DNA of 26,900 nucleotides from Oscillospiraceae bacterium (GTDB lineage Bacteria; Bacillota; Clostridia; Oscillospirales; Acutalibacteraceae), in the NCBI GenBank assembly GCA_021640185.1, contig JAJXDX010000002.1:1-26900 (forward strand). Direction: 5' to 3'. The notes below the pieces were generated by a model. The model made no database searches, was not told the DNA's origin, and worked only from the letters and a program-made list of their open reading frames with translations. A program made the translations under genes and the position numbers. Each line of letters begins with the position of its first letter. Position 1 is the first letter of the stretch. Positions 13,945 to 23,232 of this stretch are shown piece after piece.

Positions 13945-16734
13945 ATGCACAGACGGTTTTTCTCCGTCGTCCTCGTCCTTCTGCTCACCGCGGGCCTGTA
14001 TGTACAGGCGGCCGCCGGCGAAGCGCCCGGCGGGGCGGCCGAAGCGAGCGCCGCCGAAGCTGCCGGAACGGCCGAGGGCGAAGGCAGCTACGGGCAGTAT
14101 CTTTCGCTGTCCGACGGCGCGGACGTTCGCGGCGAGGCCATCGTCCTGCCCGCCGGGCAGGCGGAGCAGACCGCGGGCAGCACGACGTGGACGGCGGATA
14201 TCCCGCAGACCGGGCGCTATCACCTGAAGGTGCGCTATCGGCCGGATGCATCCTCCTTTGCCGAGATCTTGCGGCGGCTGCTGGCGGACGGCGCGGTGCC
14301 GTACCGGGAGCTGGACGGCTTCGCGCTGCCGCAGGAATATCGCGACGACGGCCCGGTCAAGACCGACATCTACGGCAACGAGATCCGTCCGCAGCAGGTC
14401 GCTGCCGGGCGGATCACCGAAAATTATCTCTTCGACTATGCCGGGGCATACAGCGAACCGCTGAGCCTTTGCCTGACGCAGGGCACGCATCGCCTGACGC
14501 TGGAGGATATCTCCGGCAAAGCGGAGGTGATCGCGCTGATCCTCGTCCCGGCGGGCGAGCTTGCCGACTATTCGGCCTATGCCGCGCGCCATGCGCAGCA
14601 GCCGGTCTATACCGGCGAGCCCATCACGCTGGAGGCCGAGCAGTCGGCCTATCGCTCCGACCAGACGCTGTACGCCGTCGGCGACAAGTCGTCGCCGCTG
14701 GTATCGCCGAGCGAGATCGGCAAGATCCGCCTCAATACCGTGGGCGGTTACCGCTGGGCCACGGTGCACCAGTATATCGTCTGGAACGTGACGGTGCCGA
14801 GCGACGGGCTGTACACGATCTCGTTCAAAGTGCGGCAGAACGTGAACGCCGCACAGCGATCCGGCCGCATCCTGTACATCAACGGCGAGATCCCCTTCCG
14901 CGAGGCGGCACGGCTCACCGTGCCGTATTCCACCCGGTGGCAGCGGCTCTGCCCCGGCGACGGGGAATGGCGTTTTTATCTGCACGAGGGCGTCAACGAG
15001 ATCCGTCTGGAGGCGACGCTCGGACAGAACGATGCGACGCTGCGCACGCTGGAGGACAGCGTGCAGACGCTCAACACGATCTACCGCAAGCTGCTGATCG
15101 TCATCGGCCCCCAGCCGGACACGGCGCGGGACTATAAGCTCGATAAGCTCGTCCCGGAACAGCTCGCCCGGATGGCCGAGCAGGCCGAAACGCTGCGTGC
15201 TTGTGCCGATGCGCTGGAGGAATTCAACGGCGGGCGCAACGCCGGCGTGGGGCTGTTGCACACGATGGAGCGTCAACTCAAACGGATGAGCGACGATCCG
15301 GACAAGGTCGCGGGCGAGTTCTCGCAGTTCAAAACGAACATCGGCGCGCTTGGCACGTGGCTGTCCACGGCCAAGCAGCAACCGCTGGCCGTCGACTGTC
15401 TGACCGTCGGCGGCAGTCCGGCGGAGGAGCCGCCGCTCAACGCCGGCTGGTTCGCCCAGACCGCGTTCGATCTTAAGGAGTTTCTCTGCTCTTTCGTGAC
15501 CGATTACCGCAGCATCGGCGAGATGGAGGAAGGCTCCTCTTCCTCGCTGAAGGTGTGGGTGTCCTCCGGCCGCGATCAGGCGCAGGTGCTGCGCAGCATG
15601 ATCAGCGACAGCTTCACGCCGGCCGAGGGCGTCCACGTGCAGCTGGAGCTGGTGGCGAACGATGCGCTTTTGCCCGCGGTCGTGGCCGGCACCGGCCCGG
15701 ACGTGAGCGTCAGCACCGGTGACGTCATCAACTTCGCCATGCGCCACGCCGCCTGCGACCTGACGCAGATGCCCGGCTTCGCGGAAGTCGCGGCGCGCTT
15801 CCCTGCCGCGCGGCTCATCCCGCTGCGCTATGTCGGCGGGATCTATGCTCTGCCGGAGAACTTGGCGTTCTCCGTGCTGTTCTATCGCACGGACATTTTG
15901 GCGGAGCTGGGGCTGAGCGTGCCCGAAACGTGGGACGATGTGCGCGCCATGACCTCGGTGCTGTCCAAAAACAATATGGAGTTCGGCCTCCCTGCGGGCA
16001 ACGGCTCGTTTTTGCTGCTGCTGCGGCAGAGCGGCGTGCCGATCTATGAGGGCGACGGGATCTCCTGCTTGCTCGATCAGCCGGATGCGGTCAACGTTTT
16101 CCGCAGCTACACCGCCCTGTACGCCAACTACGGTCTGCCGCTGTCTTACGATCTGGTCAACCGCTTCCGCACGGGCGAGATGCCGGTGGCCGTGGCCGAT
16201 TTCGGCATCTACAACACCCTGTCGGTGGCCGCGCCGGAGATCCGCGGGCTGTGGGCGTTCACCAAGGTGCCGGGCACGCCGCGGGCGGACGGCACCGTCG
16301 ACCATACGACGCTGGCCGGCGGCTCGGCCGCCATGCTTTTGGCGAACGCCGCCGACCGCGATGCGGGCTGGACGTTCCTCAAATGGTGGACGTCGCCCGA
16401 CGTACAGGCCCGCTACGCGCGGGAGCTGGAGAGCGTCCTCGGTCCGTCCGGCCGCTATACCTCGGCCGCGACGGAGGCGTTCGCCCGTTCGTCTTGGTCG
16501 GCCGAGGATATGCGGGTGCTGCAGGCGCAGCTTGCCGAGAGCAGCGCGATCGAGCAGGTGCCGGGCGGTTATCTGATGACGCGGCATCTGGACAATGCTT
16601 TCCGCAATGTGGTCTATAACGCGAAGGATCCGATGGATATGCTGTTCGACTATGTGTATAAGATCGACCGCGAGCTGACGGAAAAGCGGCAGGAGTTCGG
16701 CCTGCCCGTCGCCGCGCAGGAGGGACAGGGATGA
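13945..16734 (+). CDS. Extracellular solute-binding protein with N-terminal carbohydrate-binding-like modules
   Basis: 929 residues, about twice the size of an ordinary sugar-binding protein. A signal peptide (1 to about 25, VVLVLLLTAGLYVQAAAGE) has no lipobox Cys. Two beta-sandwich-like modules follow, about 35-200 and 222-390; the second opens with PITLEAEQSAYRS, like CBM6/CBM35 domains. A helical stretch (about 400-480) links to a family 1 binding protein (about 534-890) with TGPDVSVSTGDVINF, YALPENLAFSVLFYRTDILAELGL and WTFLKWWTSPDVQARYA. The ATG at 13945 follows AAAGGAG; further upstream in-frame sequence overlaps the promoter. It should capture a glycan for the two permeases that follow. 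Without a lipid anchor, retention at the surface may depend on the extra modules. Confidence 0.85.
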   Translation: MHRRFFSVVLVLLLTAGLYVQAAAGEAPGGAAEASAAEAAGTAEGEGSYGQYLSLSDGADVRGEAIVLPAGQAEQTAGSTTWTADIPQTGRYHLKVRYRPDASSFAEILRRLLADGAVPYRELDGFALPQEYRDDGPVKTDIYGNEIRPQQVAAGRITENYLFDYAGAYSEPLSLCLTQGTHRLTLEDISGKAEVIALILVPAGELADYSAYAARHAQQPVYTGEPITLEAEQSAYRSDQTLYAVGDKSSPLVSPSEIGKIRLNTVGGYRWATVHQYIVWNVTVPSDGLYTISFKVRQNVNAAQRSGRILYINGEIPFREAARLTVPYSTRWQRLCPGDGEWRFYLHEGVNEIRLEATLGQNDATLRTLEDSVQTLNTIYRKLLIVIGPQPDTARDYKLDKLVPEQLARMAEQAETLRACADALEEFNGGRNAGVGLLHTMERQLKRMSDDPDKVAGEFSQFKTNIGALGTWLSTAKQQPLAVDCLTVGGSPAEEPPLNAGWFAQTAFDLKEFLCSFVTDYRSIGEMEEGSSSSLKVWVSSGRDQAQVLRSMISDSFTPAEGVHVQLELVANDALLPAVVAGTGPDVSVSTGDVINFAMRHAACDLTQMPGFAEVAARFPAARLIPLRYVGGIYALPENLAFSVLFYRTDILAELGLSVPETWDDVRAMTSVLSKNNMEFGLPAGNGSFLLLLRQSGVPIYEGDGISCLLDQPDAVNVFRSYTALYANYGLPLSYDLVNRFRTGEMPVAVADFGIYNTLSVAAPEIRGLWAFTKVPGTPRADGTVDHTTLAGGSAAMLLANAADRDAGWTFLKWWTSPDVQARYARELESVLGPSGRYTSAATEAFARSSWSAEDMRVLQAQLAESSAIEQVPGGYLMTRHLDNAFRNVVYNAKDPMDMLFDYVYKIDRELTEKRQEFGLPVAAQEGQG

Positions 16735-17663
16735 GCAAGAACACAGGCGGAGCGGGCATCCCGCGGCAAAGAAGGATCGGGCCGGGGCAACGCCGGGACA
16801 TGATCTTTTCCTATGCCTATCTGCTGCCCTTCCTGCTGATCTTCTTTACGTTCACCGTCGTGCCGGTGGTCGTGTCCATCGGCCTGTCTTTCACCGATTA
16901 TAACATCCTCGAGCCGCCGCGGTTCATCTTTTTGCAGAACTATCTCAAGCTGTTCCTGTCGGACGACGAGTTCCTGATTGCCGTGAAGAACACGCTGATC
17001 ATCGCGGTCATCACCGGGCCGGTCGGCTATATCCTCTCGCTGCTGTTCGCGTGGTCGATCAACGAGTTGCGGCCGATGCTGCGTGCGATCATGGTGCTGG
17101 TGTTTTATGCGCCGTCGATCTCCGGCGGCGTGTATATGATCTGGACGATCATGTTCAGCGGCGATGCCTACGGCTATATGAACGCGCTGCTGCTGTACAC
17201 CGGGGTCATCGATACGCCGATCCAGTGGCTGACCGACCCCAAGTATATGCTGGGGCTGGTGATCGTCGTCATGCTGTGGATGAGCCTCGGCGCCGGCTTT
17301 TTGTCGTTCGTGGCCGGCCTGCAAACGGTCGACCGCTCGTATTACGAGGTCGGCTACATCGAGGGGATCCGTGACCGGTGGCAGGAGCTTTGGTTCATCA
17401 CGCTGCCGCACATGAAGCCGCAGCTGATGTTCGGCGCGGTGATGAGCATCACCTCCTCCTTTGCCGTGGGCGATGTGACCACGGTGCTGTGCGGCTTCCC
17501 CAGCACGGACTATGCCGCGCACACGATCCTCAACCACCTGCAGGACTACGGCGGCATCCGGTTCGATATGGGGTACGCCAGCGCGATCGCCACGGTGCTG
17601 TTCGTTTTCATGGTCGGCACGAACCGGGCGGTGCAGCGCCTGCTGTCCAAGGTCGGCGAATGA
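16731..17663 (+). CDS. Sugar ABC transporter permease (MalF/UgpA/LplB type)
   Basis: A 310-residue integral membrane subunit with about six helices, starting SYAYLLPFLLIFFTFTVVPVVVSIGLSFTDYNI. The cytoplasmic EAA loop that contacts the ATPase is recognisable but degenerate: YYEVGYIEGIRDRWQELWFI then TLPHMKP. Its ATG overlaps the stop of the binding-protein gene (ATGA), so the two are translationally coupled. It pairs with the next permease to form the channel for the first binding protein. Confidence 0.9.
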   Translation: MSKNTGGAGIPRQRRIGPGQRRDMIFSYAYLLPFLLIFFTFTVVPVVVSIGLSFTDYNILEPPRFIFLQNYLKLFLSDDEFLIAVKNTLIIAVITGPVGYILSLLFAWSINELRPMLRAIMVLVFYAPSISGGVYMIWTIMFSGDAYGYMNALLLYTGVIDTPIQWLTDPKYMLGLVIVVMLWMSLGAGFLSFVAGLQTVDRSYYEVGYIEGIRDRWQELWFITLPHMKPQLMFGAVMSITSSFAVGDVTTVLCGFPSTDYAAHTILNHLQDYGGIRFDMGYASAIATVLFVFMVGTNRAVQRLLSKVGE

Positions 17664-17691
17664 TGCGATATTCGATGGAGGGCAAGAGCCG

Positions 17692-18555
17692 ATGGCAACA
17701 AAAAGCATACTGAAAGGGCGGCCGGGGCGCTCGCGCGCGGGCGATGCCGTCAACGCGCTGCTGCTGATCGTTGCCGGAGCATTCATGCTCCTGCCGATGG
17801 TGTTCGTGGTCAGCAACGCCTTCAAGCCGCTCGACGAGCTGTTCGTTTACCCGCCGCGGCTGTTCGTGCGCAACCCCACGTGGGACAACTTCGCCGCGCT
17901 CGGTTCGATATTCACCGATTCGTGGGTGCCGTTCTCCCGCTACATCTTCAACACCGTGTTCATCACCGCCGCCTCGACGCTCGGGCAGGTCGCGATCGCG
18001 TCCATGGCCGGCTACGTGCTGGAGAAAAAACGCGTGCCGGGCATCCGGGCACTGTTCCAGATCGTCGTCATGTCGCTGATGTTCACCTCCGGCCTGACGG
18101 CGATCCCGAACTACGTCATCATGAGCCGTCTGCATTGGATCGATACCTACGCGGCGCTGATCGTTCCGGCGTGCGGCGCATCGATCGGGGTGTTCCTGAT
18201 GAAGCAGTTCATGAGCAACGTCCCGGACACGATCTTGGAGGCCGCGCGCGTCGACGGCGCCGGGGAGCAGCGCATCTTCTGGCGCATCGTCATGCCGAAC
18301 GTCCGTCCGGCATGGCTGACGCTCATCATCTTTACCGTACAAAGTATGTGGGGGACGACCGGCGGCACGTTCCTTTACCGTGAGGAGCTCAAGCCCCTGC
18401 CCTATGCGCTCAGCCAGATCGTGTCCAGCGGCATCGCACGCACCGGCGCGGGCGCGGCCGTTTCCCTTTTGATGATGTCCGTTCCGATCGTGACGTTCGT
18501 CCTTACGCAGAGGAACGTTTTGCAGACGATGATGTCCTCGGGGATCAAGGAATGA
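17692..18555 (+). CDS. Sugar ABC transporter permease (MalG/UgpE/LplC type)
   Basis: 287 residues, about six membrane helices, beginning with ALLLIVAGAFMLLPMVFVVS and FKPLDELFVYPPRLF as in the MalG/LplC group. The EAA loop is canonical: LEAARVDGAGEQRIFWRIV then MPNVRP. The start at 17692 is set by GGAGGG 9 bp upstream; the frame is open further upstream, but that overlaps the preceding permease. It is the second half of the first permease pair. The downstream gene overlaps its stop by ATGA. Confidence 0.9.
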   Translation: MATKSILKGRPGRSRAGDAVNALLLIVAGAFMLLPMVFVVSNAFKPLDELFVYPPRLFVRNPTWDNFAALGSIFTDSWVPFSRYIFNTVFITAASTLGQVAIASMAGYVLEKKRVPGIRALFQIVVMSLMFTSGLTAIPNYVIMSRLHWIDTYAALIVPACGASIGVFLMKQFMSNVPDTILEAARVDGAGEQRIFWRIVMPNVRPAWLTLIIFTVQSMWGTTGGTFLYREELKPLPYALSQIVSSGIARTGAGAAVSLLMMSVPIVTFVLTQRNVLQTMMSSGIKE

Positions 18556-20672
18556 GGTGCAACACCAAGATGCGTTCGCACAAAAGCAGAGCACGGGCCG
18601 CCGCAGCGGCCGTGCTGCTTTCGCTGCTGTTCGGCACGGCCGTCGGTGCCGCGGCCGAGAGCAGCGGCAGCTATCTGTACGACGAGCAGGGGCGTGCCGT
18701 CGCCGCACCGGAGGCCGCCGTCCTCAGCCGGTCGTTCACCGGGGACGAGGCCGGCACCTTCCGCTCCCCCGGCGACCTGTTCCTGACCGAGGATGCGCTG
18801 TACGTCGCCGACAGCGGCAACGCGCGCGTCGTCGTCCTCGACCGGCAGACCGGCGCCCTGCGCCGCACGCTCACCGGTGCCGTCGGTGAAGACGGCACGC
18901 TTTTACCGTTCGTCAAGCCCGTGGGGCTGCACGTGACGGCGGCGGGCGAGATCTTCGTGGCGGACAGCGAGGCTGCCGCCGTGCTCTGGCTCGATGCGCA
19001 AGGGCGCCTCATCCGTCGGCTGGAGCAGCCGACGGCCGACACGCTGCCCGAGGGGATGTATTTCAAGCCCACGAAGGTGTCCGTCGACGCCGCCGGGCGG
19101 ATCTTCGTCGTGTCGGAAGGGTTCAACATGGGCCTGCTCGAGTTCGATCAGCAGGGTAGGTTCCTGCGGTCGATGGGCGCGCCGGCCGTGGCCGTCAGCG
19201 CCGTCGAGCTGCTGTGGCGCCGCCTGATGACGAAGGAACAGCGTGCGCGCACCGTCGCGAACGTGCCGACGGAATACAGCAACGTCACGGCGGACGACGA
19301 GGGCTTTTTGTTCGTGACCACTTCCGCCTATGAATACTGGCAGTTCCGGCAGGGCAAGATCCGGCCGCTGCGCCGGCTCAACGCCAAGGGCAGCGACGTG
19401 CTGGGGCAGAGCGACGCGCCGATCGGCGATCAGGACTATCCCGAGAGCGCGACGCACGGCGCGATCTATTACGGCCCGTCGACGCTCGTGGACGTCTGCC
19501 TGCTGCCGTCCGGCTGCTATGCCGTGCTCGACCAAAAGCGCGGCCGCGTTTTCGCCTATACGTCGGACGGGGATCTGATGTATGTTTTCGGCGGCAGCGG
19601 CGACCGCCGCGGCGCGCTGTCGCTCCCGACGGCCATCGCCTATGACGACGGCGATTTTTACATCGCCGATGCCGGACGCGGCGAGATCCTCCGTTTTTCC
19701 CTGACCGAATACGGCCGCCTGTTCTCTGCCGTGGCCGAGGCGCGTGCCGCGATCGACTGCGAACGCGAGGGCGCCTTGTGGGAGCAGATCCTGCAGGAGA
19801 ACGCCAACTGCACGCTGGCCGTGCGCGGGCTGGGCCTTGCGGCCTACCGCCGTCAGGATATGCGGCAGGCGATGACGTATTTCCGCCGGGCGAACGACCG
19901 GGAGGACTGGTCGAAAGCGTTCGCGTTCGTGCGGCGCGCCTGGATCGAGGATCACGCGGTGCTGCTGCTCGTCATCGTCGCAGCCGCGGTGGCCGCGGCG
20001 CGTCTGCTTTCGCGGCTGCGGCGGCGCGCGGCCGAAACGGCGCCCAAAGGTTCGCTGCGGGCGGCGCTGCTGTACGCCGGCCGCGTCAGCATCCATCCGC
20101 TCTCCGGCTTTTGGGACCTTAAGCGGGAGCGGCGTGGCAGCCTTCCGGCAGCATTGCTGCTGTTTTCCGCCGCCTGCGTCGTGACCGTGCTGTCCGCCGT
20201 TTGCACGGGCTTCCTGTTCAACCAAAACGATCGGCAGAGCTACGACCTGTTCGGCACGCTCGCCTATCTGGCGGTCGGCTTTTTGCTCTGGTGTGTCAGT
20301 CAGTGGAGCGTCACGGCGCTGCTCGACGGCGAGGGCACGTTCAGGGACATCGTCACGGCCACCGGCTATGCCTGTACGCCGTACATCGCCCTGCAGCTTT
20401 TGGGGCTGCTGTGCAGCAACGTGATGATCCGGACCGAAGGCGACCTGCACACCGTGATCCTGACGCTGTCGTACCTGTGGCTCGTCGCCCTGCTGATCCT
20501 CGGCATGAAACAGACCCATGACATGAGCATGGCCAAAACGTTCCTCGTGCTGCTCATCATGCTGGTCGCGATCTTGCTGATCGTGTTCGTCGCGATGCTG
20601 CTGCTCGCACTGTATCAGCAGATGGGCGCGTTCATCCGGGATCTGTACGACGAGATCGTGCTGCGGCTGTGA
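18552..20672 (+). CDS. NHL-repeat beta-propeller fused to a YIP1-type membrane domain
   Basis: A 706-residue membrane protein with an N-terminal signal peptide (hydrophobic AAAAAVLLSLLFGTAVGAAAE). Residues about 70-390 contain NHL-type repeats, e.g. DLFLTEDALYVADSGNARVV, LHVTAAGEIFVADSEAAAVL and IAYDDGDFYIADAGRGEILRF, forming an extracellular propeller. A short TPR-like helical stretch (about 415-455) leads to one membrane helix (about 472-492), a basic cytoplasmic linker and a YIP1-like domain (about 505-700) with four or five helices. The start at 18552 overlaps the permease stop; ATG 18570, with GAGGTG upstream, is an alternative. It may sense or scaffold substrate at the membrane; this fusion has no function I can name with confidence. 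Confidence 0.8.
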   Translation: MRCNTKMRSHKSRARAAAAAVLLSLLFGTAVGAAAESSGSYLYDEQGRAVAAPEAAVLSRSFTGDEAGTFRSPGDLFLTEDALYVADSGNARVVVLDRQTGALRRTLTGAVGEDGTLLPFVKPVGLHVTAAGEIFVADSEAAAVLWLDAQGRLIRRLEQPTADTLPEGMYFKPTKVSVDAAGRIFVVSEGFNMGLLEFDQQGRFLRSMGAPAVAVSAVELLWRRLMTKEQRARTVANVPTEYSNVTADDEGFLFVTTSAYEYWQFRQGKIRPLRRLNAKGSDVLGQSDAPIGDQDYPESATHGAIYYGPSTLVDVCLLPSGCYAVLDQKRGRVFAYTSDGDLMYVFGGSGDRRGALSLPTAIAYDDGDFYIADAGRGEILRFSLTEYGRLFSAVAEARAAIDCEREGALWEQILQENANCTLAVRGLGLAAYRRQDMRQAMTYFRRANDREDWSKAFAFVRRAWIEDHAVLLLVIVAAAVAAARLLSRLRRRAAETAPKGSLRAALLYAGRVSIHPLSGFWDLKRERRGSLPAALLLFSAACVVTVLSAVCTGFLFNQNDRQSYDLFGTLAYLAVGFLLWCVSQWSVTALLDGEGTFRDIVTATGYACTPYIALQLLGLLCSNVMIRTEGDLHTVILTLSYLWLVALLILGMKQTHDMSMAKTFLVLLIMLVAILLIVFVAMLLLALYQQMGAFIRDLYDEIVLRL

Positions 20673-20706
20673 GCCGGCACGGGACGACGGGCAAAAGGAG
20701 GAGCAA

Positions 20707-23229
20707 ATGAAAAGATATGCGCTTTCCGCAGGCTGCCTGCTGAGCATGGTGCTGCTGCTGTCCTCCTGCGGCGCAGACATCGCGGAGGCTTGGGATCCGG
20801 CGCTCGCCTACGGCAGCGGCCACACGCAGAACACGGTGGCCGAGGAGGATCTTCGCCTGTATGCCGAGAACGACCGCCTTGCGCTGTGGATCGACGAGAA
20901 CACGACCGCGTTCACGGTCGTGCAGAAAGACACCGGCCGCCGGTGGAGCTCCGCCGACCCGGAGAGCGAGGCGGGCACGGCGGGGCGCGCGCTCATGGCG
21001 CTGACCTATCTGACCCCCGGCGGCACGCTCGCCACCGTGGACACGATGTCCGCCTGCGTGGCCGACGGCCAATACACCTGCGAAAAGACCGACGACGGCG
21101 CCGAGATCACCTATTGCGTCGGCGAGATGACCGGGCAGCTCAAGATCCCTCTGGCGCTGTCCGAGGAGCGCTTCGCGGCGGTCTGCGAGAGTATCGGGGA
21201 CGAGTTCTCCCGCGCACGGGTCGAGAACGATTACCGCTTGGCCGAGCAGAACGACGCCGAACTGATCGGGCGGTATCCGCTGCTTGCACAGCAGCCGCTG
21301 TACATCCTCAGCGATACGGTGCAGGCTTCGGCCGAGCAGCAGAAGCGTCTGGCGGCCATCCTGCAGGAGGCCGGCTACGACGCGGCACAGTATCAGGCCG
21401 ACAGCGCCTTTTTTCCGCAGGACGGAGAAGAGGAGGAAACGCCGGTCTTCCGTGTCGTGCTGCGGCTGCGGCTGACCGAGGACGAGCTGATCGTGACCGT
21501 GCCGGGTGATGAGCTGCGTATGCGCAGCTCTTACCCGCTGACCTCCATCGATCTGCTGCCGCGCTTCGGCGCGCCGGCGCGGGGCGACGACGGCTATTTC
21601 CTTTTGCCCGACGGCAGCGGCGCGCTCATGCGATACTATAACGGCAAGGGCGCCGCACAGGCCTATGTGCTGCCCCTGTACGGCATGGACGATGCACAGG
21701 CGCCGACGGAGCTCGTTTCGCCTTATCCGGAGGTCTATCTGCCGGTGTTCGGCATGAAAAACGGCGACAGCGCCGTTTTGGCCACGATCGGCGAGGGCGA
21801 TGCGATCGCCGAGATCCGCGCCTTCCCCGGCAGCGACAGCGGCTGCGCCTACGTGAACGCCGCGTTCAGCCTGCGCGCCACGTGCCGTTCGGCGCTGCAG
21901 ACCGGCAAGGCGAACGACTATTTCATGATCGCCCAGAGCAAGCGCTACACCGGCGATCTGACCGTCCGCTATGCGTTCCTCTCCGGGGAGCAGGCGGACT
22001 ACAACGGGATGGCCGCCTACGTGCAGCGGCAGATCTTCGGCGGCAGCGAGCCGCTGACGCCGGAGGCACCGCCCGTCGTGACCGAATACGTCGGCCTTAT
22101 CCGCAAGACCGAGAGCTTCCTCGGCCTGTCCTACGAGAAAAAGGTGCCGATGACGACGTTCGCACAGGTGACGGAGCACACGGCCGATCTGCAGGCGAAC
22201 GGCCTGCGCGGGCTGCGGGTGAAGCTGTCCGGCTGGTTCGGCGGCGGGTATCTGCACGGCTTCGCCGGCGGCGCGCGCGCGGAGCGCGCGCTCGGCGGCC
22301 TTGCCGGGGCGCAGGCGCTGGCCGAACGCCTGCGGCAGGACGGCGTCCCCCTGTTTTTCGATGCCGATATCCAGTACACCTACGACCGCTCGCTCGGCGA
22401 CGGGTTCTCTGTCCGGCGGGATACCGTGCGCCTGCTCGATCACGGTGCCGGCAGCGTGTATCCCTATGACCGCGCGACCATGCAGCGGGACAGCGAGCGC
22501 ACCGGCTATATCCACACGCCGCAGGCGACGGCGCGGGCGCTCTCCGGATATCTCGATAGCCTGTCCGCCGTCGGCGACGTCGGGCTGTCCCTGCGCCACG
22601 CCGGAAACAAGATCGCCGCCGACTATTCCGAAAAGCAGCCGGCCGACCGGCAAACGGCACTCGAGAGCCTGACCGCGGCCGTCGCGCAGGCGGCCGGGCA
22701 GCGCAGCCTGATGATCGGCGGTGCCAATGCCCGCATCCTGCCGTATGCCGATATCTGCCTCGATCTGCCGCTCACCTCGTCCGGGTCTTCCCTGACCGAC
22801 GAGAGCGTCCCGTTTTTGCCGATGGTGCTCAGCGGCTATGTGCGCTTCACCGGCACGGCCCGCAGCCTCGAGGGCGACCGCGAGGGACAGCTGCTGCATC
22901 TGGCACAGACGGCCGGCGGCCTTTCCTATGTGTTGACCGCGCAGAACGGCCGGGAGGTGACGGACGGTCCGTGCGCCTTCCTGTATTCCACCGACTTCGC
23001 CTACTGGCGCAGCGACCTGCTGCAGACCGCCGTCGGCTACCAGAGCGCGCTCGACGGCCTTTCCGGGCGAAGGATCGTCCGCTATGACCGGGTGGGCGAC
23101 GGCGTATACCGCACGACGTTCGCCGGCGGGGCGACCGTCACCGTCAACTACGGCGACAGCGCCGTGACCGTCGACGGAGAGCCGCTGTCCGCCCGCAGCT
23201 TCACCGTCCGGAACGGACAGGAGGGATGA
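20707..23229 (+). CDS. DUF5696 lipoprotein, possible glycan-active enzyme
   Basis: 840 residues. The signal peptide ends in a lipobox with the lipidated Cys at residue 21 (LLLSSC), so it is anchored to the outer face of the membrane. The family signature GYFLLPDGSGALMRYYNGK lies near 297-315, with PDGSG at 301-305. The N-terminal half is largely beta (LRLYAENDRLALWIDENTTAFTV). The C-terminal half reads like a TIM barrel: GLRVKLSGWFGGGYLHGF, GVPLFFDADIQYTYD, VGLSLRHAGNKIAADYS. Acidic residues at strand ends there would suit a glycoside hydrolase, but no catalytic pair is identified. A strong AAAGGAGG precedes the ATG. Context, between two sugar-permease pairs, supports action on a glycan bound or imported by the system. 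Confidence 0.75.
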   Translation: MKRYALSAGCLLSMVLLLSSCGADIAEAWDPALAYGSGHTQNTVAEEDLRLYAENDRLALWIDENTTAFTVVQKDTGRRWSSADPESEAGTAGRALMALTYLTPGGTLATVDTMSACVADGQYTCEKTDDGAEITYCVGEMTGQLKIPLALSEERFAAVCESIGDEFSRARVENDYRLAEQNDAELIGRYPLLAQQPLYILSDTVQASAEQQKRLAAILQEAGYDAAQYQADSAFFPQDGEEEETPVFRVVLRLRLTEDELIVTVPGDELRMRSSYPLTSIDLLPRFGAPARGDDGYFLLPDGSGALMRYYNGKGAAQAYVLPLYGMDDAQAPTELVSPYPEVYLPVFGMKNGDSAVLATIGEGDAIAEIRAFPGSDSGCAYVNAAFSLRATCRSALQTGKANDYFMIAQSKRYTGDLTVRYAFLSGEQADYNGMAAYVQRQIFGGSEPLTPEAPPVVTEYVGLIRKTESFLGLSYEKKVPMTTFAQVTEHTADLQANGLRGLRVKLSGWFGGGYLHGFAGGARAERALGGLAGAQALAERLRQDGVPLFFDADIQYTYDRSLGDGFSVRRDTVRLLDHGAGSVYPYDRATMQRDSERTGYIHTPQATARALSGYLDSLSAVGDVGLSLRHAGNKIAADYSEKQPADRQTALESLTAAVAQAAGQRSLMIGGANARILPYADICLDLPLTSSGSSLTDESVPFLPMVLSGYVRFTGTARSLEGDREGQLLHLAQTAGGLSYVLTAQNGREVTDGPCAFLYSTDFAYWRSDLLQTAVGYQSALDGLSGRRIVRYDRVGDGVYRTTFAGGATVTVNYGDSAVTVDGEPLSARSFTVRNGQEG

Positions 23230-23232
23230 GCC

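Noticed and set aside
13843..16587. Long minus-strand open frame opposite the first solute-binding protein
   Set aside because: Same codon-bias artefact; no start signal and no family features.
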